Positions 53,937-63,800 of a stretch of 64,000 nt of DNA are shown here, in pieces. The stretch comes from Oscillatoriales cyanobacterium. GTDB taxonomy: Bacteria > Cyanobacteriota > Cyanobacteriia > Cyanobacteriales > Microcoleaceae. How positions within the stretch are numbered: the stretch's first letter is position 1; the number at the start of each line of letters is the position of its first letter. The notes under the pieces were generated by a model. The model searched no databases, was not told where the DNA came from, and saw only the letters and a program-made list of their open reading frames with translations. Both the position numbers and the translations under genes were made by a program. The stretch is taken from the NCBI GenBank assembly GCA_004292955.1, contig RDXX01000015.1, positions 1 to 64,000 of the forward strand, read 5' to 3'.

Positions 53937-55550
53937 GTGACCCCTAATCCATTTGCCGAAGAACGCCTGCTATTTGCCCCAGCAACCCCCGATGCTGATG
54001 CTATTCCGACTATTTTTGCATTTCCCAACGAGTACACGGTTGGGATTACCAGTCTCGGCTATCAGATAGTGTGGGCAACTTTGGCCGTGCGATCGGATAT
54101 TGAAGTCAGCCGTTTATTTACTGATATCAACGAACCACTTCCCCGACATCCAGAATTGCTGGGATTTTCGCTTTCTTGGGAACTCGATTATGTAAATATT
54201 CTCAATTTATTGGAATCTCTAGAAATTCCGATTTGGGCTTCAAAAAGAACTGACAATCATCCAATAGTATTTGGTGGCGGCCCGGTTCTTACGGCGAATC
54301 CGGAACCTTTTGCAGATTTTTTTGATGTAATTTTGCTGGGAGATGGCGAACATCTCATTGATAATTTTATTGATGCTTGTAAAGAAGTTCGTAGTGCCGA
54401 CAGACAAACTAAATTGCGGCATTTAGCGCAAGTTCCTGGGGTTTACGTTCCTAGTTTGTACGAAGTAACTTATTTGGATGCCACGGAGGGGATTAAATCG
54501 ATTCATCCTGTGGATTCTGAAATTCCTAGTATGGTGGAAAAACAGACTTATCGCGGCAATACTTTGTCTGCTTCTACTGTAGTGACAGAAAAAGCGGCTT
54601 GGGAAAATATTTATATGGTGGAAGTGGTGCGGAGTTGCCCAGAAATGTGCCGTTTCTGTTTGGCAAGTTATCTCACTTTACCATTTAGAACTGCGAGTTT
54701 GGAGGATTCGCTAATTCCGGCGATCGATCGCGGTTTAGCTGTGACTAATCGTTTGGGTTTGTTGGGTGCTTCTGTGACTCAGCACCCAGAATTTGAAGCA
54801 TTGCTGGAGCATTTAAACCATCCGAAATACGACGGAGTGCGGCTGAGTCTTTCTTCGGTACGCACGAACACGGTGACAGTTAAGTTAGCGGAAATATTGA
54901 CAAACAGAGATAGCAAGTCTGTGACGATTGCGGTGGAAAGTGGTAGCGAACAAGTTCGCAAGATTGTGAATAAAAAACTCACTAACGATGAAATTATTCA
55001 AGCTGCTATTAATGCTAAGGCTGGTGGCTTAAAAGGGATTAAGCTTTACGGTATGGCGGGAATCCCCGGCGAAGAGATGGAGGATTTGGAGGAGACAGTG
55101 GCGATGATGAAGGCGATTAGAAAAGCCGCTCCGGGTTTGCGCTTGACTCTGGGATGCAGCACTTTTGTCCCGAAATCTCATACTCCTTTTCAGTGGTTTG
55201 GTGTGAATAAAGATGCAGAGAAGAGGCTGAAGTTTTTAGATAAAGAATTGCGGAAGTTGGGATTAGAATTTAGACCTGAAAGCTATAACTGGTCTGTGAT
55301 TCAGGGTTTGCTATCAAAGGGCGATCGCAGATTGTCTAAGCTGTTGGAATTAGTGCGACACTACGGAGATACTTTGGGAAGTTATCGGCGGGCTTTTAAG
55401 GAGTTGCGGGGAGAGTTACCGGAAATGGATTTTTATGTTTTCCAAGAGTGGGATTTAAATCAGGTTTTGCCTTGGAGTCATTTAAAAGGGCCCTTACCAG
55501 AAGCGACTTTGAAGAAGCATTTGGCTGAGGCTATGAGTCATTCGATTTGA
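53937..55550 (+). CDS. Radical SAM protein with N-terminal B12-binding-like domain
   Basis: 537 residues from GTG 53937 (TTG 53931 is two codons upstream; I prefer GTG). N-terminal ~200 residues resemble a Rossmann/B12-binding domain (NEYTVGITSLGYQIVWATLA, PIVFGGGPVLTANPEPF, LLGDGE). The radical SAM domain has C-P-E-M-C-R-F-C, i.e. CX3CX2C (about residue 235), followed by GVRLSLSSVRTN, VAVESGSEQVRKIVNKK and GIKLYGMAGIPGEE. It matches the YgiQ/MiaB-like 'TIGR03960-type' cyanobacterial radical SAM proteins in layout. Substrate unknown; may be a methylthiotransferase-like or other B12-dependent enzyme. Confidence 0.82.
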   Translation: MTPNPFAEERLLFAPATPDADAIPTIFAFPNEYTVGITSLGYQIVWATLAVRSDIEVSRLFTDINEPLPRHPELLGFSLSWELDYVNILNLLESLEIPIWASKRTDNHPIVFGGGPVLTANPEPFADFFDVILLGDGEHLIDNFIDACKEVRSADRQTKLRHLAQVPGVYVPSLYEVTYLDATEGIKSIHPVDSEIPSMVEKQTYRGNTLSASTVVTEKAAWENIYMVEVVRSCPEMCRFCLASYLTLPFRTASLEDSLIPAIDRGLAVTNRLGLLGASVTQHPEFEALLEHLNHPKYDGVRLSLSSVRTNTVTVKLAEILTNRDSKSVTIAVESGSEQVRKIVNKKLTNDEIIQAAINAKAGGLKGIKLYGMAGIPGEEMEDLEETVAMMKAIRKAAPGLRLTLGCSTFVPKSHTPFQWFGVNKDAEKRLKFLDKELRKLGLEFRPESYNWSVIQGLLSKGDRRLSKLLELVRHYGDTLGSYRRAFKELRGELPEMDFYVFQEWDLNQVLPWSHLKGPLPEATLKKHLAEAMSHSI

Positions 55551-55633
55551 GATTTTGGATTTTAGATTTGGAATCAATATTTCTGGTTCTCGATATTTCA
55601 ATCGATTGCATTTGTCATGGAAAAATGTAGATT

Positions 55634-55770
55634 TTAAGACAATAATGGTACGTAGTTGCGCTTCAGCGCTCTTTCTTATATATAAAGCAATACGGTTCAC
55701 TTAAGATAATAAAGGTACGTAGTTGCGCTTCAGCGCTCTTTCTTATATATAAAGCAATACGGTTCACTCA
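55634..55770. repeat. 67-bp tandem duplication
   Basis: GGTACGTAGTTGCGCTTCAG through AATACGGTTCAC occurs at 55647 and again at 55714, almost identical. CTTAAGTAAACCGTATT at about 55839 is the inverse of the unit end. Non-coding. Confidence 0.85.
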
Positions 55771-55889
55771 TGTACTGCTAGTCGTGAAACTCCCATGAAA
55801 AATAGATACAGTTTGCTTCGTTCCTCTCGAAAGACAATCTTAAGTAAACCGTATTAGATTTTAAAATGGAGTATTTGCAGTTTAAGAGT

Positions 55890-56016
55890 TAGGAATGAAA
55901 ATTTAATAACTTACACTTTGATGATTGTTGTGGGATGGGCGTCCCGCCCGTCCTTTCTGCACGGGCGGGACGCCCATCCCACAAATTTGCTTAAGTTATT
56001 TAATTTCTATTCCTTA
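55890..56016. mobile_element. MITE-like element, family D
   Basis: Terminal inverted AGGAATGAAAATTTAATAAC and GTTATTTAATTTCTATTCCT; central GTGGGATGGGCGTCCCGCCC hairpin with CGGGCGGGACGCCCATCCCAC as second arm. Copy of 20780-20890. From 56017 to 56337 no gene is seen; an AAACGGCACTGCCGTGTCC palindrome lies at about 56225. Confidence 0.7.
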
Positions 56017-56337
56017 GGAAATGGCGGAATGCAAAAGAAAGTTTGACAGTTATCCTATTTTCAGGCTCTAGGGGGTTAGTTTGATTTTAGGCGATCGACT
56101 TTATTTGCGATCTGGCGAGTGCAGAGGTGCGGATCTTTGAGATTTTCGATATGCAAGTTAGGGATTCTTCGCAGGATCCACACCCTACAATTACTGTTGC
56201 TTTGATCGTCAAATTTCCCGCAGGGAAACGGCACTGCCGTGTCCGAATTTCGGGGCAATTGTCGATCCGATTTAAAACTGCTATAATTTCTACCAAAAGG
56301 TCGATCGCCCAATCAAAACTCGATCGCCAAACAGCAC

Positions 56338-56556
56338 CTACTTTTCCATGATGACCACAAAATCCTCAATCATCACGTCAAAAGTGCGGGCCAACTTGTA
56401 CACTGCGGCAAAGTCAACCATCGCCATCCCCTGAGAGCGGGCATAATTGCTAATCGTACTGTACCCCACGCCCGATCGCTGGGCAACCTCCTTCAGCGTC
56501 CATCCCTTCTCGGCCGCCAACTCTCGAACCCGCAACCTGACTAAACCTTTACTCAT
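56338..56556 (-). CDS. XRE-type helix-turn-helix regulator
   Basis: 72 residues, a single HTH_XRE domain: VRLRVRELAAEKGWTLKEVA with RSGVGYSTISNYARSQ as the recognition helix region, then VDFAAVYKLARTFDVMIEDF. A stand-alone DNA-binding protein; orphan, with no toxin or HipA-like partner on either side. Confidence 0.88.
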   Translation of the reverse strand: MSKGLVRLRVRELAAEKGWTLKEVAQRSGVGYSTISNYARSQGMAMVDFAAVYKLARTFDVMIEDFVVIMEK

Positions 56557-56622
56557 ATAAACTATTTACAAAATTTTGGATTTAGTATAATATAGCAAAA
56601 AGCGATCGCCCAGGTCATTCGA

Positions 56623-56740
56623 TTTTAGATTTTAGATTTTAGATTTTAGATTGACTCTAAAGATGAATCTAGAAGCTGGAACGTTGGTCTAAAATTTGGG
56701 GCCGCTTACGGGAGAAATCGGCGCTTGTATCCGTTTGGCG
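56623..56740. repeat. GATTTTA heptamers and a segment shared with 7949-8068
   Basis: GATTTTAGATTTTAGATTTT array at 56623-56652; then AAGATGAATCTAGAAGCTGG ... GCGCTTGTATCCGTTT. Resembles the region upstream of the 8254 gene; a shorter match lies at 24610-24660. Confidence 0.55.
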
Positions 56741-56852
56741 GCAGAGTCAACGAAACTAAAGGCGATCGCCCGTTATAATTAATGCCGAGAGATAATTACT
56801 GTCGATCGCACCTAGCAGATAGACTGAGCTACCACCACCAGATGCAACTACA

Positions 56853-57326
56853 ATGATATTAGAGAATCAGTTAAGATCGTCGTCAGCGATCGGCGCCTCA
56901 AAAATTATTCACAAATCGTTGACGGTCAATCCGCGATCGAGATTTGTCACCGAAGAAACCGTAGCACTTTTGTTCAACATCACGCCCGACCAAATTTACC
57001 GAATCGAATGCTGTCACAACATGGTGTACGTACACGCCAAAGGCCTCAGCAGATTCGTCAGCTACGCCGATTTCCCCCCAATCTTAGAAGTAAAACCGGC
57101 CTGCACCCAAGACTATCTCGGCTGGTACAAACGCTGGAAACGCACCCAAGCACCAGAATTTTGGACTAAATTTTATACGTACAACTTCAAAGCCGCTGTT
57201 TCAGTTGACAGCTTGCACGAGTGGGGTAAATTAGTCGCTACAGTTAAATTGGTAATTTCTGCCTCAGCATTGCAACAATTGCGCGATGTTTACGCTCAAG
57301 AAAAAACCTTAATGGAAAGTTTCTAA
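56853..57326 (+). CDS. Conserved hypothetical protein
   Basis: 157 residues. VTEETVALLFNITPDQIYRI, then YVHAKGLSRFVSYADFPPIL and a C-terminal helical half (LGWYKRWKRTQAPEFWTKFY, KLVATVKLVISASALQQLRD). The first part resembles a DNA-binding or ParB-like helix pair only loosely. I do not recognise the family. Followed immediately by a family-B MITE. Confidence 0.65.
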   Translation: MILENQLRSSSAIGASKIIHKSLTVNPRSRFVTEETVALLFNITPDQIYRIECCHNMVYVHAKGLSRFVSYADFPPILEVKPACTQDYLGWYKRWKRTQAPEFWTKFYTYNFKAAVSVDSLHEWGKLVATVKLVISASALQQLRDVYAQEKTLMESF

Positions 57327-57327
57327 A

Positions 57328-57411
57328 GGGAGCATCTCATTTTGGTAAAAAGCATTTTTTCTTTGAGTGCGAGCGGGGACAGCACTACAAATGCAAAACT
57401 GAGATGCTCCC
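57328..57411. mobile_element. MITE-like element, family B (short form)
   Basis: 84 bp: GGGAGCATCTCATTTTGGTA at left and GCAAAACTGAGATGCTCCC at right, with half of the inner palindrome lost. Starts one base after the stop codon of the 56853 gene. Confidence 0.75.
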
Positions 57412-57586
57412 GAAGCTTTCTTGCCCTATCTTTTTTTAGGCGATTTGTCTAGGATTGCCGGACTGTCTGATTTTCAGGCAACCTGTCACCCCGTCAGCTC
57501 GATTATTCTCCTGCATCACCAACTAAGCGCGTGAGTCATTGCGCCAGCAGCAGCAACGATCGTTTCGCCTGATTCCGATCGCCCCC

Positions 57587-58801
57587 CTATACAAAATTAG
57601 CCGGATCTTGATCTCGCCGGTGCTTCACGGGAATAGGCTCACCTTGACCGTCACCCACGAGGGCGGCAGTTTCCTCTAAGCTTTCCCTCAGCCGTTTGGC
57701 CGCGTAAATGGACATATCGCGGGGCACATTTACCCGATCGCGCAAATACCGCAAAGCCCCATCAGAACCAACCGGCGGCGTACAACTTTCGCCAGTCACC
57801 ATCAAAGTTAAAGCACAGCGCAAAGCCTCATCGAATAAGTTGTCATCAGCAGGGTTGACTTGAACGATCTTGTGGCGGTGTTTGATGACGCGCTGGAGTG
57901 CTTCAGCGCGGGAGGTTTCCGGTTCTGGATACATGACATCCGGGAGTCCGGCCCAAGGCCCATTATCTACGCGGGTTTTGTTGACTAGCATCTGCGGTTC
58001 ACCGTTTTCATAGCACCCGCCCATTTGAGGTGGCAAATCGTGGACGTGCGTGTGGAAGTCGCTTTGAGTGCCGCGATAGGTGGGGCGACTTTCCATCCCT
58101 GCAAACCAGTCAGCAAAGCGCGGGTTTTCTTCCCGCATGGAATATCCCTTGTAGTAATAAAGACTGGCATTCATCCGTTCGACGTAGGGCGTAAAAATTA
58201 CATCCGCAGTGCCAAACTCATCCAGAAAATATGGCCCGGGCGATCGCGCGAGTGCTGCTTCGACATCGGCGACGACGCTGATAAATTGCTTGCGGTTGTG
58301 TTGTTCTATTGCGGTTGAACTCGCCGGGTAGCACAGCCAAGAGCACCACGCTCTAAACAGCAGTCGCTCTAGGCGCCGCAGCGGAAGGACTTCGGGGTTT
58401 TTCATGCCCAAACTCAAGGGGCCGAAGACTTGTTCGAGGGCGATTAAGATATCATCGCTTTCGGTAATGATGCGGCCGTCTAGTTCGATCGCGGGTAACA
58501 TTCCCGACGGCACTTTACGCTTGTACCAACTTTCTTTTGCCCCATAGCAGAACATGGTAACTTTTTCAATGCGGTAGGGAATTTGTTTTTCTTCCAACCA
58601 CAGCCAGATTTTTTGGCAATAGGGACACCAGCCATGATTGTCGCGGTACAGGGTGACTCTCACATCGGATTCGGTTTTTCCGAAGAGGCGCAAGCGGGAT
58701 TGAGAGTTGGTGGGGCCGTTGACTGTATCGACTTGAAAGTCGGTAAGGGCTTCTAGTTGTGTCCAGGTTAGGGGAGTGGCGATCATCGTAGTAGATGTCA
58801 T
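57587..58801 (-). CDS. Glutathione S-transferase family protein (large form)
   Basis: 404 residues, about twice a normal GST. A thioredoxin-like N-terminal domain (~50-135) carries C-P-Y-C ([17 protein letters not shown]) and [20 protein letters not shown]; the helical domain follows (~140-250, [19 protein letters not shown]). The last ~150 residues ([20 protein letters not shown]...) have no parallel in ordinary GSTs. Plant and cyanobacterial proteins of this length are usually annotated as GST, C-terminal like; activity unknown. The start ATG directly follows a TTGACAG array. Confidence 0.82.
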   Translation of the reverse strand: MTSTTMIATPLTWTQLEALTDFQVDTVNGPTNSQSRLRLFGKTESDVRVTLYRDNHGWCPYCQKIWLWLEEKQIPYRIEKVTMFCYGAKESWYKRKVPSGMLPAIELDGRIITESDDILIALEQVFGPLSLGMKNPEVLPLRRLERLLFRAWCSWLCYPASSTAIEQHNRKQFISVVADVEAALARSPGPYFLDEFGTADVIFTPYVERMNASLYYYKGYSMREENPRFADWFAGMESRPTYRGTQSDFHTHVHDLPPQMGGCYENGEPQMLVNKTRVDNGPWAGLPDVMYPEPETSRAEALQRVIKHRHKIVQVNPADDNLFDEALRCALTLMVTGESCTPPVGSDGALRYLRDRVNVPRDMSIYAAKRLRESLEETAALVGDGQGEPIPVKHRRDQDPANFV

Positions 58802-58803
58802 AG

Positions 58804-58953
58804 TTCAGTTGACAGTTGACAGTTGACAGTTGACAGTTGAGCTGGGACAGCTATCTCTCCATAAAACGAAGAGGATTGGAGCAATGAATAATTTTGTTTT
58901 ATTTTCCCCTAAAAGGAGGAGGCTTTAAACTTTAAACCCATTCTTCTTGGTAA
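58804..58953 (-). repeat. Dispersed ~130-bp repeat with TTGACAG tail
   Basis: TTGACAG heptamers at 58805-58838 beside the GST start codon, then AGAGGATTGGAGCAATGAAT and TTTTATTTTCCCCTAAAAGG; end TTCTTCTTGGTAAT. The 58954-59221 gap carries a GATTTTAGATTTTAGATTT segment and no gene. Confidence 0.85.
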
Positions 58954-59221
58954 TATTATTTTAGACTTGGGATTTTAGATTTTAGATTTCAAATTGGAGA
59001 TTGGATTAACTGATTCTAAGGATCTGCCTTGGAATCCATATCCAAGAGTACATTTTTGCTCAGGAATCATGTAAAAATAAGTTGCGTAACTTTTTAATTG
59101 GAGCCTTTAAATTAAATACAGTTTAGCAATGCACCTGATCAAGTTATTTTTACACGGCTCCTCAGCTAAAAAATGCTTTTAGGACTCTCCATCCTCACGA
59201 CTAACCTAACTAGAATTCTAG

Positions 59222-60097
59222 TTACAATTGGGGAGATGGTGGGGCGTCTTGAATTTTGGCGAGTGCTGCTTTAATTTGGGGAGTTGCCAGGAAGTTTTGG
59301 GTGGCTGCAATCAAGCGATCGCCCCAGAGGTTGTCTTTGAGAAAAGTTACTGTGGCATAGCGTTTGTCCAATTTCAGGGCGGCTTCTCCCAGGGATAAAC
59401 CTTTTTCTTTGTCGCCTTTGGTGTAAAGTGCTACTGCTAGAGCTAGCATTGGTTCTGCTGCTTTGTCGTCGATCGCGATCGCTTCTTGCCAGCGGCGGAT
59501 GGCGTTATCGATATCTCCCATTTCGTATTTGACTAATCCAATATTGTTGACAGCCGGCCAGAGTTTTTTTTCTAAAGCAAAGGCTTTTTCATATTGGGCG
59601 ATCGCGCGATCGAACTGCTTTAGCTTGTAAAAAGCGTTACCTAAATCAAATAATGCGCCCGGAGTGTCGGGCTTTATTTTTAACCCTGCTTGCAAGTATT
59701 CGGCTGCTTTCTCGTAGTTCGCTTTCCGAAAGTGAGCTTCTCCCAAGACAAATTTAATTGACGCATTTTCTGGCGACAGAGATTGAGCTTGCCCTAAAGC
59801 TTCAATGCCTTTGTCAAACTGCTCGATTTGAAGGTACAAGCTGCCTAACAAAGTCCAAGTTTGAGCATTCTTGGGGGCTAACTGCGTCGCGAGTTCGGCG
59901 CTGGGGACGGCGAGTTGGAACTGCTGGAGTCTCGCTAGCTGAACGGCTCGTTCTGCAAGGCTCAAGGCTGTCTGTTCGAGTCCGGCTGAGTCGATTTGCA
60001 GGGTGTAAGGCAGGAGTGCCTGACAGGCAACGGGCTTGGGCATTGTCCACAAACCGAGTGCGAGTAACAGAGATATTAGAGGAAGACGATTAGGCAC
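59222..60097 (-). CDS. Tetratricopeptide repeat protein
   Basis: 291 residues from GTG 60097. Signal sequence MPNRLPLISLLLALGLWTMPKPVACQA, so probably exported or lumenal. At least six TPR units from about residue 38 (QFQLAVPSAELATQLAPKNA; QFDKGIEALGQAQSLSPENA; NYEKAAEYLQAGLKIKPDTP; QFDRAIAQYEKAFALEKKLW; DIDNAIRRWQEAIAIDDKAA; DKEKGLSLGEAALKLDKRYA). A binding scaffold; the partner cannot be inferred. Ends with a short polar tail. Confidence 0.85.
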   Translation of the reverse strand: MPNRLPLISLLLALGLWTMPKPVACQALLPYTLQIDSAGLEQTALSLAERAVQLARLQQFQLAVPSAELATQLAPKNAQTWTLLGSLYLQIEQFDKGIEALGQAQSLSPENASIKFVLGEAHFRKANYEKAAEYLQAGLKIKPDTPGALFDLGNAFYKLKQFDRAIAQYEKAFALEKKLWPAVNNIGLVKYEMGDIDNAIRRWQEAIAIDDKAAEPMLALAVALYTKGDKEKGLSLGEAALKLDKRYATVTFLKDNLWGDRLIAATQNFLATPQIKAALAKIQDAPPSPQL

Positions 60098-60177
60098 GCT
60101 ATCAGCCCCAGCAAAAAATATAATGGTTTCTCGATCGCCTATAATAACTCATATTTTTGACTTTTGATATTGTTTCT

Positions 60178-60290
60178 GGGAGCAGCTCAATTTTGATTTT
60201 ATAGTGCGAGCGGGGAGGCTCGCTGGTTTATCTAACTAAGCGAGCGGGGACAGCACTCCAATAAAAAAATCCTTTTTACAAAAATCAGAT
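60178..60290. mobile_element. Decayed family-B MITE
   Basis: GGGAGCAGCTCAATTTTGAT at left; inner AGTGCGAGCGGGGA and GCGAGCGGGGACAGCACT; right end CAGATGTTTTC has decayed. Confidence 0.5.
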
Positions 60291-60431
60291 GTTTTCTTGT
60301 TTCCTGACTCGCAACGCTGCGCGGTTTTCCCTAAAATAGTTTCCTGAATTTGTTTTTACTCCTAAGCAATACTTTTTATTAACTGCTTTCGAGAGCGCTG
60401 AAATTCTCACGGTAAATGGGTAATATCAAAT

Positions 60432-60540
60432 CCGGTTGCATCGAAATTATGTAGTGCGAGCGTCACGAAGAGCGGCCTGAATCGCTCTTCGTGACGCTCG
60501 CACGCTCAACGATTCAAATATATAATTCCGATGCAACCGG
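60432..60540. repeat. CCGGTTGCATCG inverted-repeat element
   Basis: CCGGTTGCATCGAAATTAT at left, ATAATTCCGATGCAACCGG at right, with an internal hairpin GCGAGCGTCACGAAGAGCG / CGCTCTTCGTGACGCTCGC. A single copy in the window, but similar in style to the MITE families. Confidence 0.65.
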
Positions 60541-60562
60541 AAACGATATAATTTATTCATTT

Positions 60563-60710
60563 TTACCAGAAAGAATTGGTTGAAAGCCCTTGCGCCCGAT
60601 CGGGAGAAATTAAAATCAGACTATTCATTACTCCAATCCTCTTACTTCCAGGCAAAGGTCAATCGATTTTAGATTTTACATTTTAGATTTTAGATTTTAG
60701 AGGCGACCCC
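60563..60710 (+). repeat. Dispersed repeat followed by GATTTTA heptamers
   Basis: ACCAGAAAGAATTGGTTGAA ... CATTACTCCAATCCTC, then GATTTTA heptamers at 60664-60705. CTGTCAACTGTTAACTGTC remains at 60780-60798 close to the kinase stop codon. Between 60098 and 60814 I see no gene. Confidence 0.8.
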
Positions 60711-60814
60711 ACGGATAAATTCGGGGGAAGAGAGGATTTTCGATTTTCGATTTGGGATTGATTCCACGGATAAATCACCTGTCAACTGTTAACTGTCAAT
60801 TGAATGAATCGACT

Positions 60815-63800
60815 TTATTTAGTTAATAAAGTCTGTTGAATTTTGTCTAACAATTGTGCTGCTGACAAGGAAGAAGGCAAAATTTTGGCAGATACTTCTT
60901 GCAGCAGAAAGTCGATCGCCTCCGATTCCGAATTTACAGCAGATCGATCGTCCCAGACTAAAATTGGCAGTTTGACAGCCATTTGCCGCAGGTTCGATAG
61001 CGCTTGCAGCATCGCGGACGATTCTGAGGGAGTATCGCGCAAGCACAGCAACACTAAGTCCACACTTTGATATTGCAATTGCTGCAAAACTTCTGTCCAG
61101 CAGGGAGCGATCGCCCCTCGAAAGCCGGCCGTTTGGATGTACTGAATCAAAGCTTGAAAGTTGGGAGTAGAAAACTTGGCATGGGGTACGGGAATCTCGG
61201 CTTTGGTCGATCGATCGCCCTTTGCCAATTCTCCCGTCGGATTCACCCGAGTCGTGCAGTGCAAGTCCGGTAATGTCAAAATGTCAGCAAATAAAATGCT
61301 GGGCTTCCAACTCATGCCCGCAGCTACTTGAATCACTTGCCACAAGGCAGATGCCCCCAACCCGGTGCCTGAGGTTTCACTGCCTTCAGGACTCCCGCCT
61401 GACAAACAGGGAAATACCGACAATCCTTTGACTTGATTTGCTAGTTGCGTCGTTACGGGGTCTAAAGTCACTAAGGGCAGAGAACCCAAATTTCGAGACA
61501 GACTTAACTGTTCGATAAAAGCTAAGGGATTTTGCAGTTGGCTGGTACTGTCCAAGACGATCGCATCGGGCCGCCAAATTCGGGCCACGAGTTCTGCTTG
61601 GCCGAGGTCGTCTGCTTCCAAAACTCGGCAGTAGTTGGGGTTGAGGAGTAAAGCAGAACCTTGAGAGGAACTGTTTTGCGGGCTGAGCCACAACACGGTT
61701 AAAGAACTCCTGACCTTGCTCGTACTGGCATCGGGGCGACCGATCGAGTCTGCCAACAGCCGCCGTAAAGCGGCTTCTTCCACCGGCAAGCTCAAAAAGC
61801 CTTCGGCGCGGTTGACAGAAGCCCGTTCTTTTTCGCCTCTGGTGGCTGTGACGATCGCCGGAATCGATCGAGTATCCGGATCGCTCTTCAGCAGCGTCAG
61901 CACGTCCCAGCCGGACAGCAGCGGCAGCAGCGGGTTGAGGAAAATCGCTTCGGGACTGAACCTGCGAGCTTTTTCCAGCGCTTCGGTGCCGGAACGGGCG
62001 ACTATTACTTGGTAGCCCAAACCAGAGAGGACTTTGCTTAAATCTTCGATATATTTAGGAACTGCTTCGACTATTAACACTAAACGAGAGCGAGAATTGG
62101 CGATCGGAATCTGATATTTTGGTTTGAATAATTCTTCCTCGTTCCCTGTATGTGCTGGGAATTCTTCCCCGCTATTTCCCGGAGGATTTGGGGGCAGCAA
62201 CAATGTAAATTCAGAGCCTTGGTTTTCTGAGGAAATAAACGAAACGTCTCCGCCGTGGAGACGGGCGAGCCGTTGAGTCAGTACCAGTCCCAGTCCGGTT
62301 CCTTGAAAGCGCCTGGTGAGCGGGCTTTCAAGCTGTTGAAATTTCTGAAAGATCAGGTGCTGTTTGTCAGCCGGGATGCCGATGCCGGTATCCCAAACTG
62401 TGAAGGCGAGCCAACCTTCCCAAACATTTACTTTCAATCCTATTTTGCCGCCAGCTTCGGTGAATTTTAGGGCGTTGGAAAGCAAGTTAACGAGCATTTG
62501 CCGCAGCCTTAGTTCGTCGGCAATTAAATAGCTCAGTCCCGGCTCTATTTCGAGTGTAAATTCAATTTTTACAGGTGGTTCTTCTTGAGAAGCTTCGCCC
62601 TTGGTTTGGCTGGGCTGGGAAGGTGATTTTTCTTCTTGCTGTTGCAGTTGTTTTGCTTGTTCAAAGGCTCTTTTGCAGGTGGCTGCTATTTCGACTGGTT
62701 CCGGAATTAGTTCTAGCTGCCCGGTTTCCATCCGGGTCAAGTCTAAAATGTCGTTCACTATTGTCATCAAATGCCGCCCGCTTTGATGGATTAGTTTGGC
62801 GTAGCGTGTTTGGCGATCGTTGAGTTCTCCGATCAATTTATCTTTGAGGAGGCTGGACAAACCGAGGACGGCGGTGAGAGGGGTTTTTAGTTCGTGGCTG
62901 ATGCAGGACAAAAATTCGTCTTTTAGTCGGTTGAGGTGGATTAAATCTGCATTTTTTGCTGCTAGTTCTTTGGCGACTAAATGTTCTTCGGTGACATCTT
63001 GTCCCATTACTAAAATTAGTTGATTTGAGAGAGGCTGTTTGACAAATTGCCAGATCCGTTCTTGACCTGTTTGTACGGGACAGTCACAAATATATGTATC
63101 TGGTTTGCCGGCGGTGGGACACCAAGCTGGAGCGGTTAAGGTAGATGGAGAGGCGGCGGCGTACAGGGGTAGCGGACAACTGGTGGCTGCGGTTCCATCA
63201 CGCGCGGCGAAGCTATCCCGCAGCCCCTCGCCCGATCGACTTGCTCCTACTAGGCTCCTGCACTCAGATGTGACGGCATCTACTTCAACGCTCTTGTATT
63301 CTGTTGCTACATGGCTTGGTTTGTGGGGCGAGTGTTTGCCCAAATTTGCTGTTGGTTCGGGAACTGGATCTGGGCCAGCTCCCAGCAAAATCCGCCACGC
63401 TGCGTTTTGGCTGACTATTTGGCCGGTGGGAGTTTGCAATCTCAGGGGTAGGGGCAGTTTTTCTAGGAGTTGGACTAGGGAGTTGAGGTTTTCCGAGGGT
63501 TTCAATCCTGCTTCTAGGAAGCGCACTTGAGATCCTAGGGCTGTGGCGATGGCTGCGGAAACCGTGGTTAATTCAATTTCTTTGACTGCTGTGGCTTCGG
63601 GCCTCAGGCTGCTGTTAACTGCGGCGAATTGCAGCAGGCTCTGACACTCTAGCATTCCTAAAAATTTCCCGCTGGCATCTGTCAGGCCGATCGGGCTTTT
63701 GGAGCCACCACCGGCGCTAAGGCCAGACTCCGCAGGGGTGTTAAGTTCCTCTATTTGCAAATATTCCCAGAATTCGCTGACGCTCAGAGTCCCAGGGATT

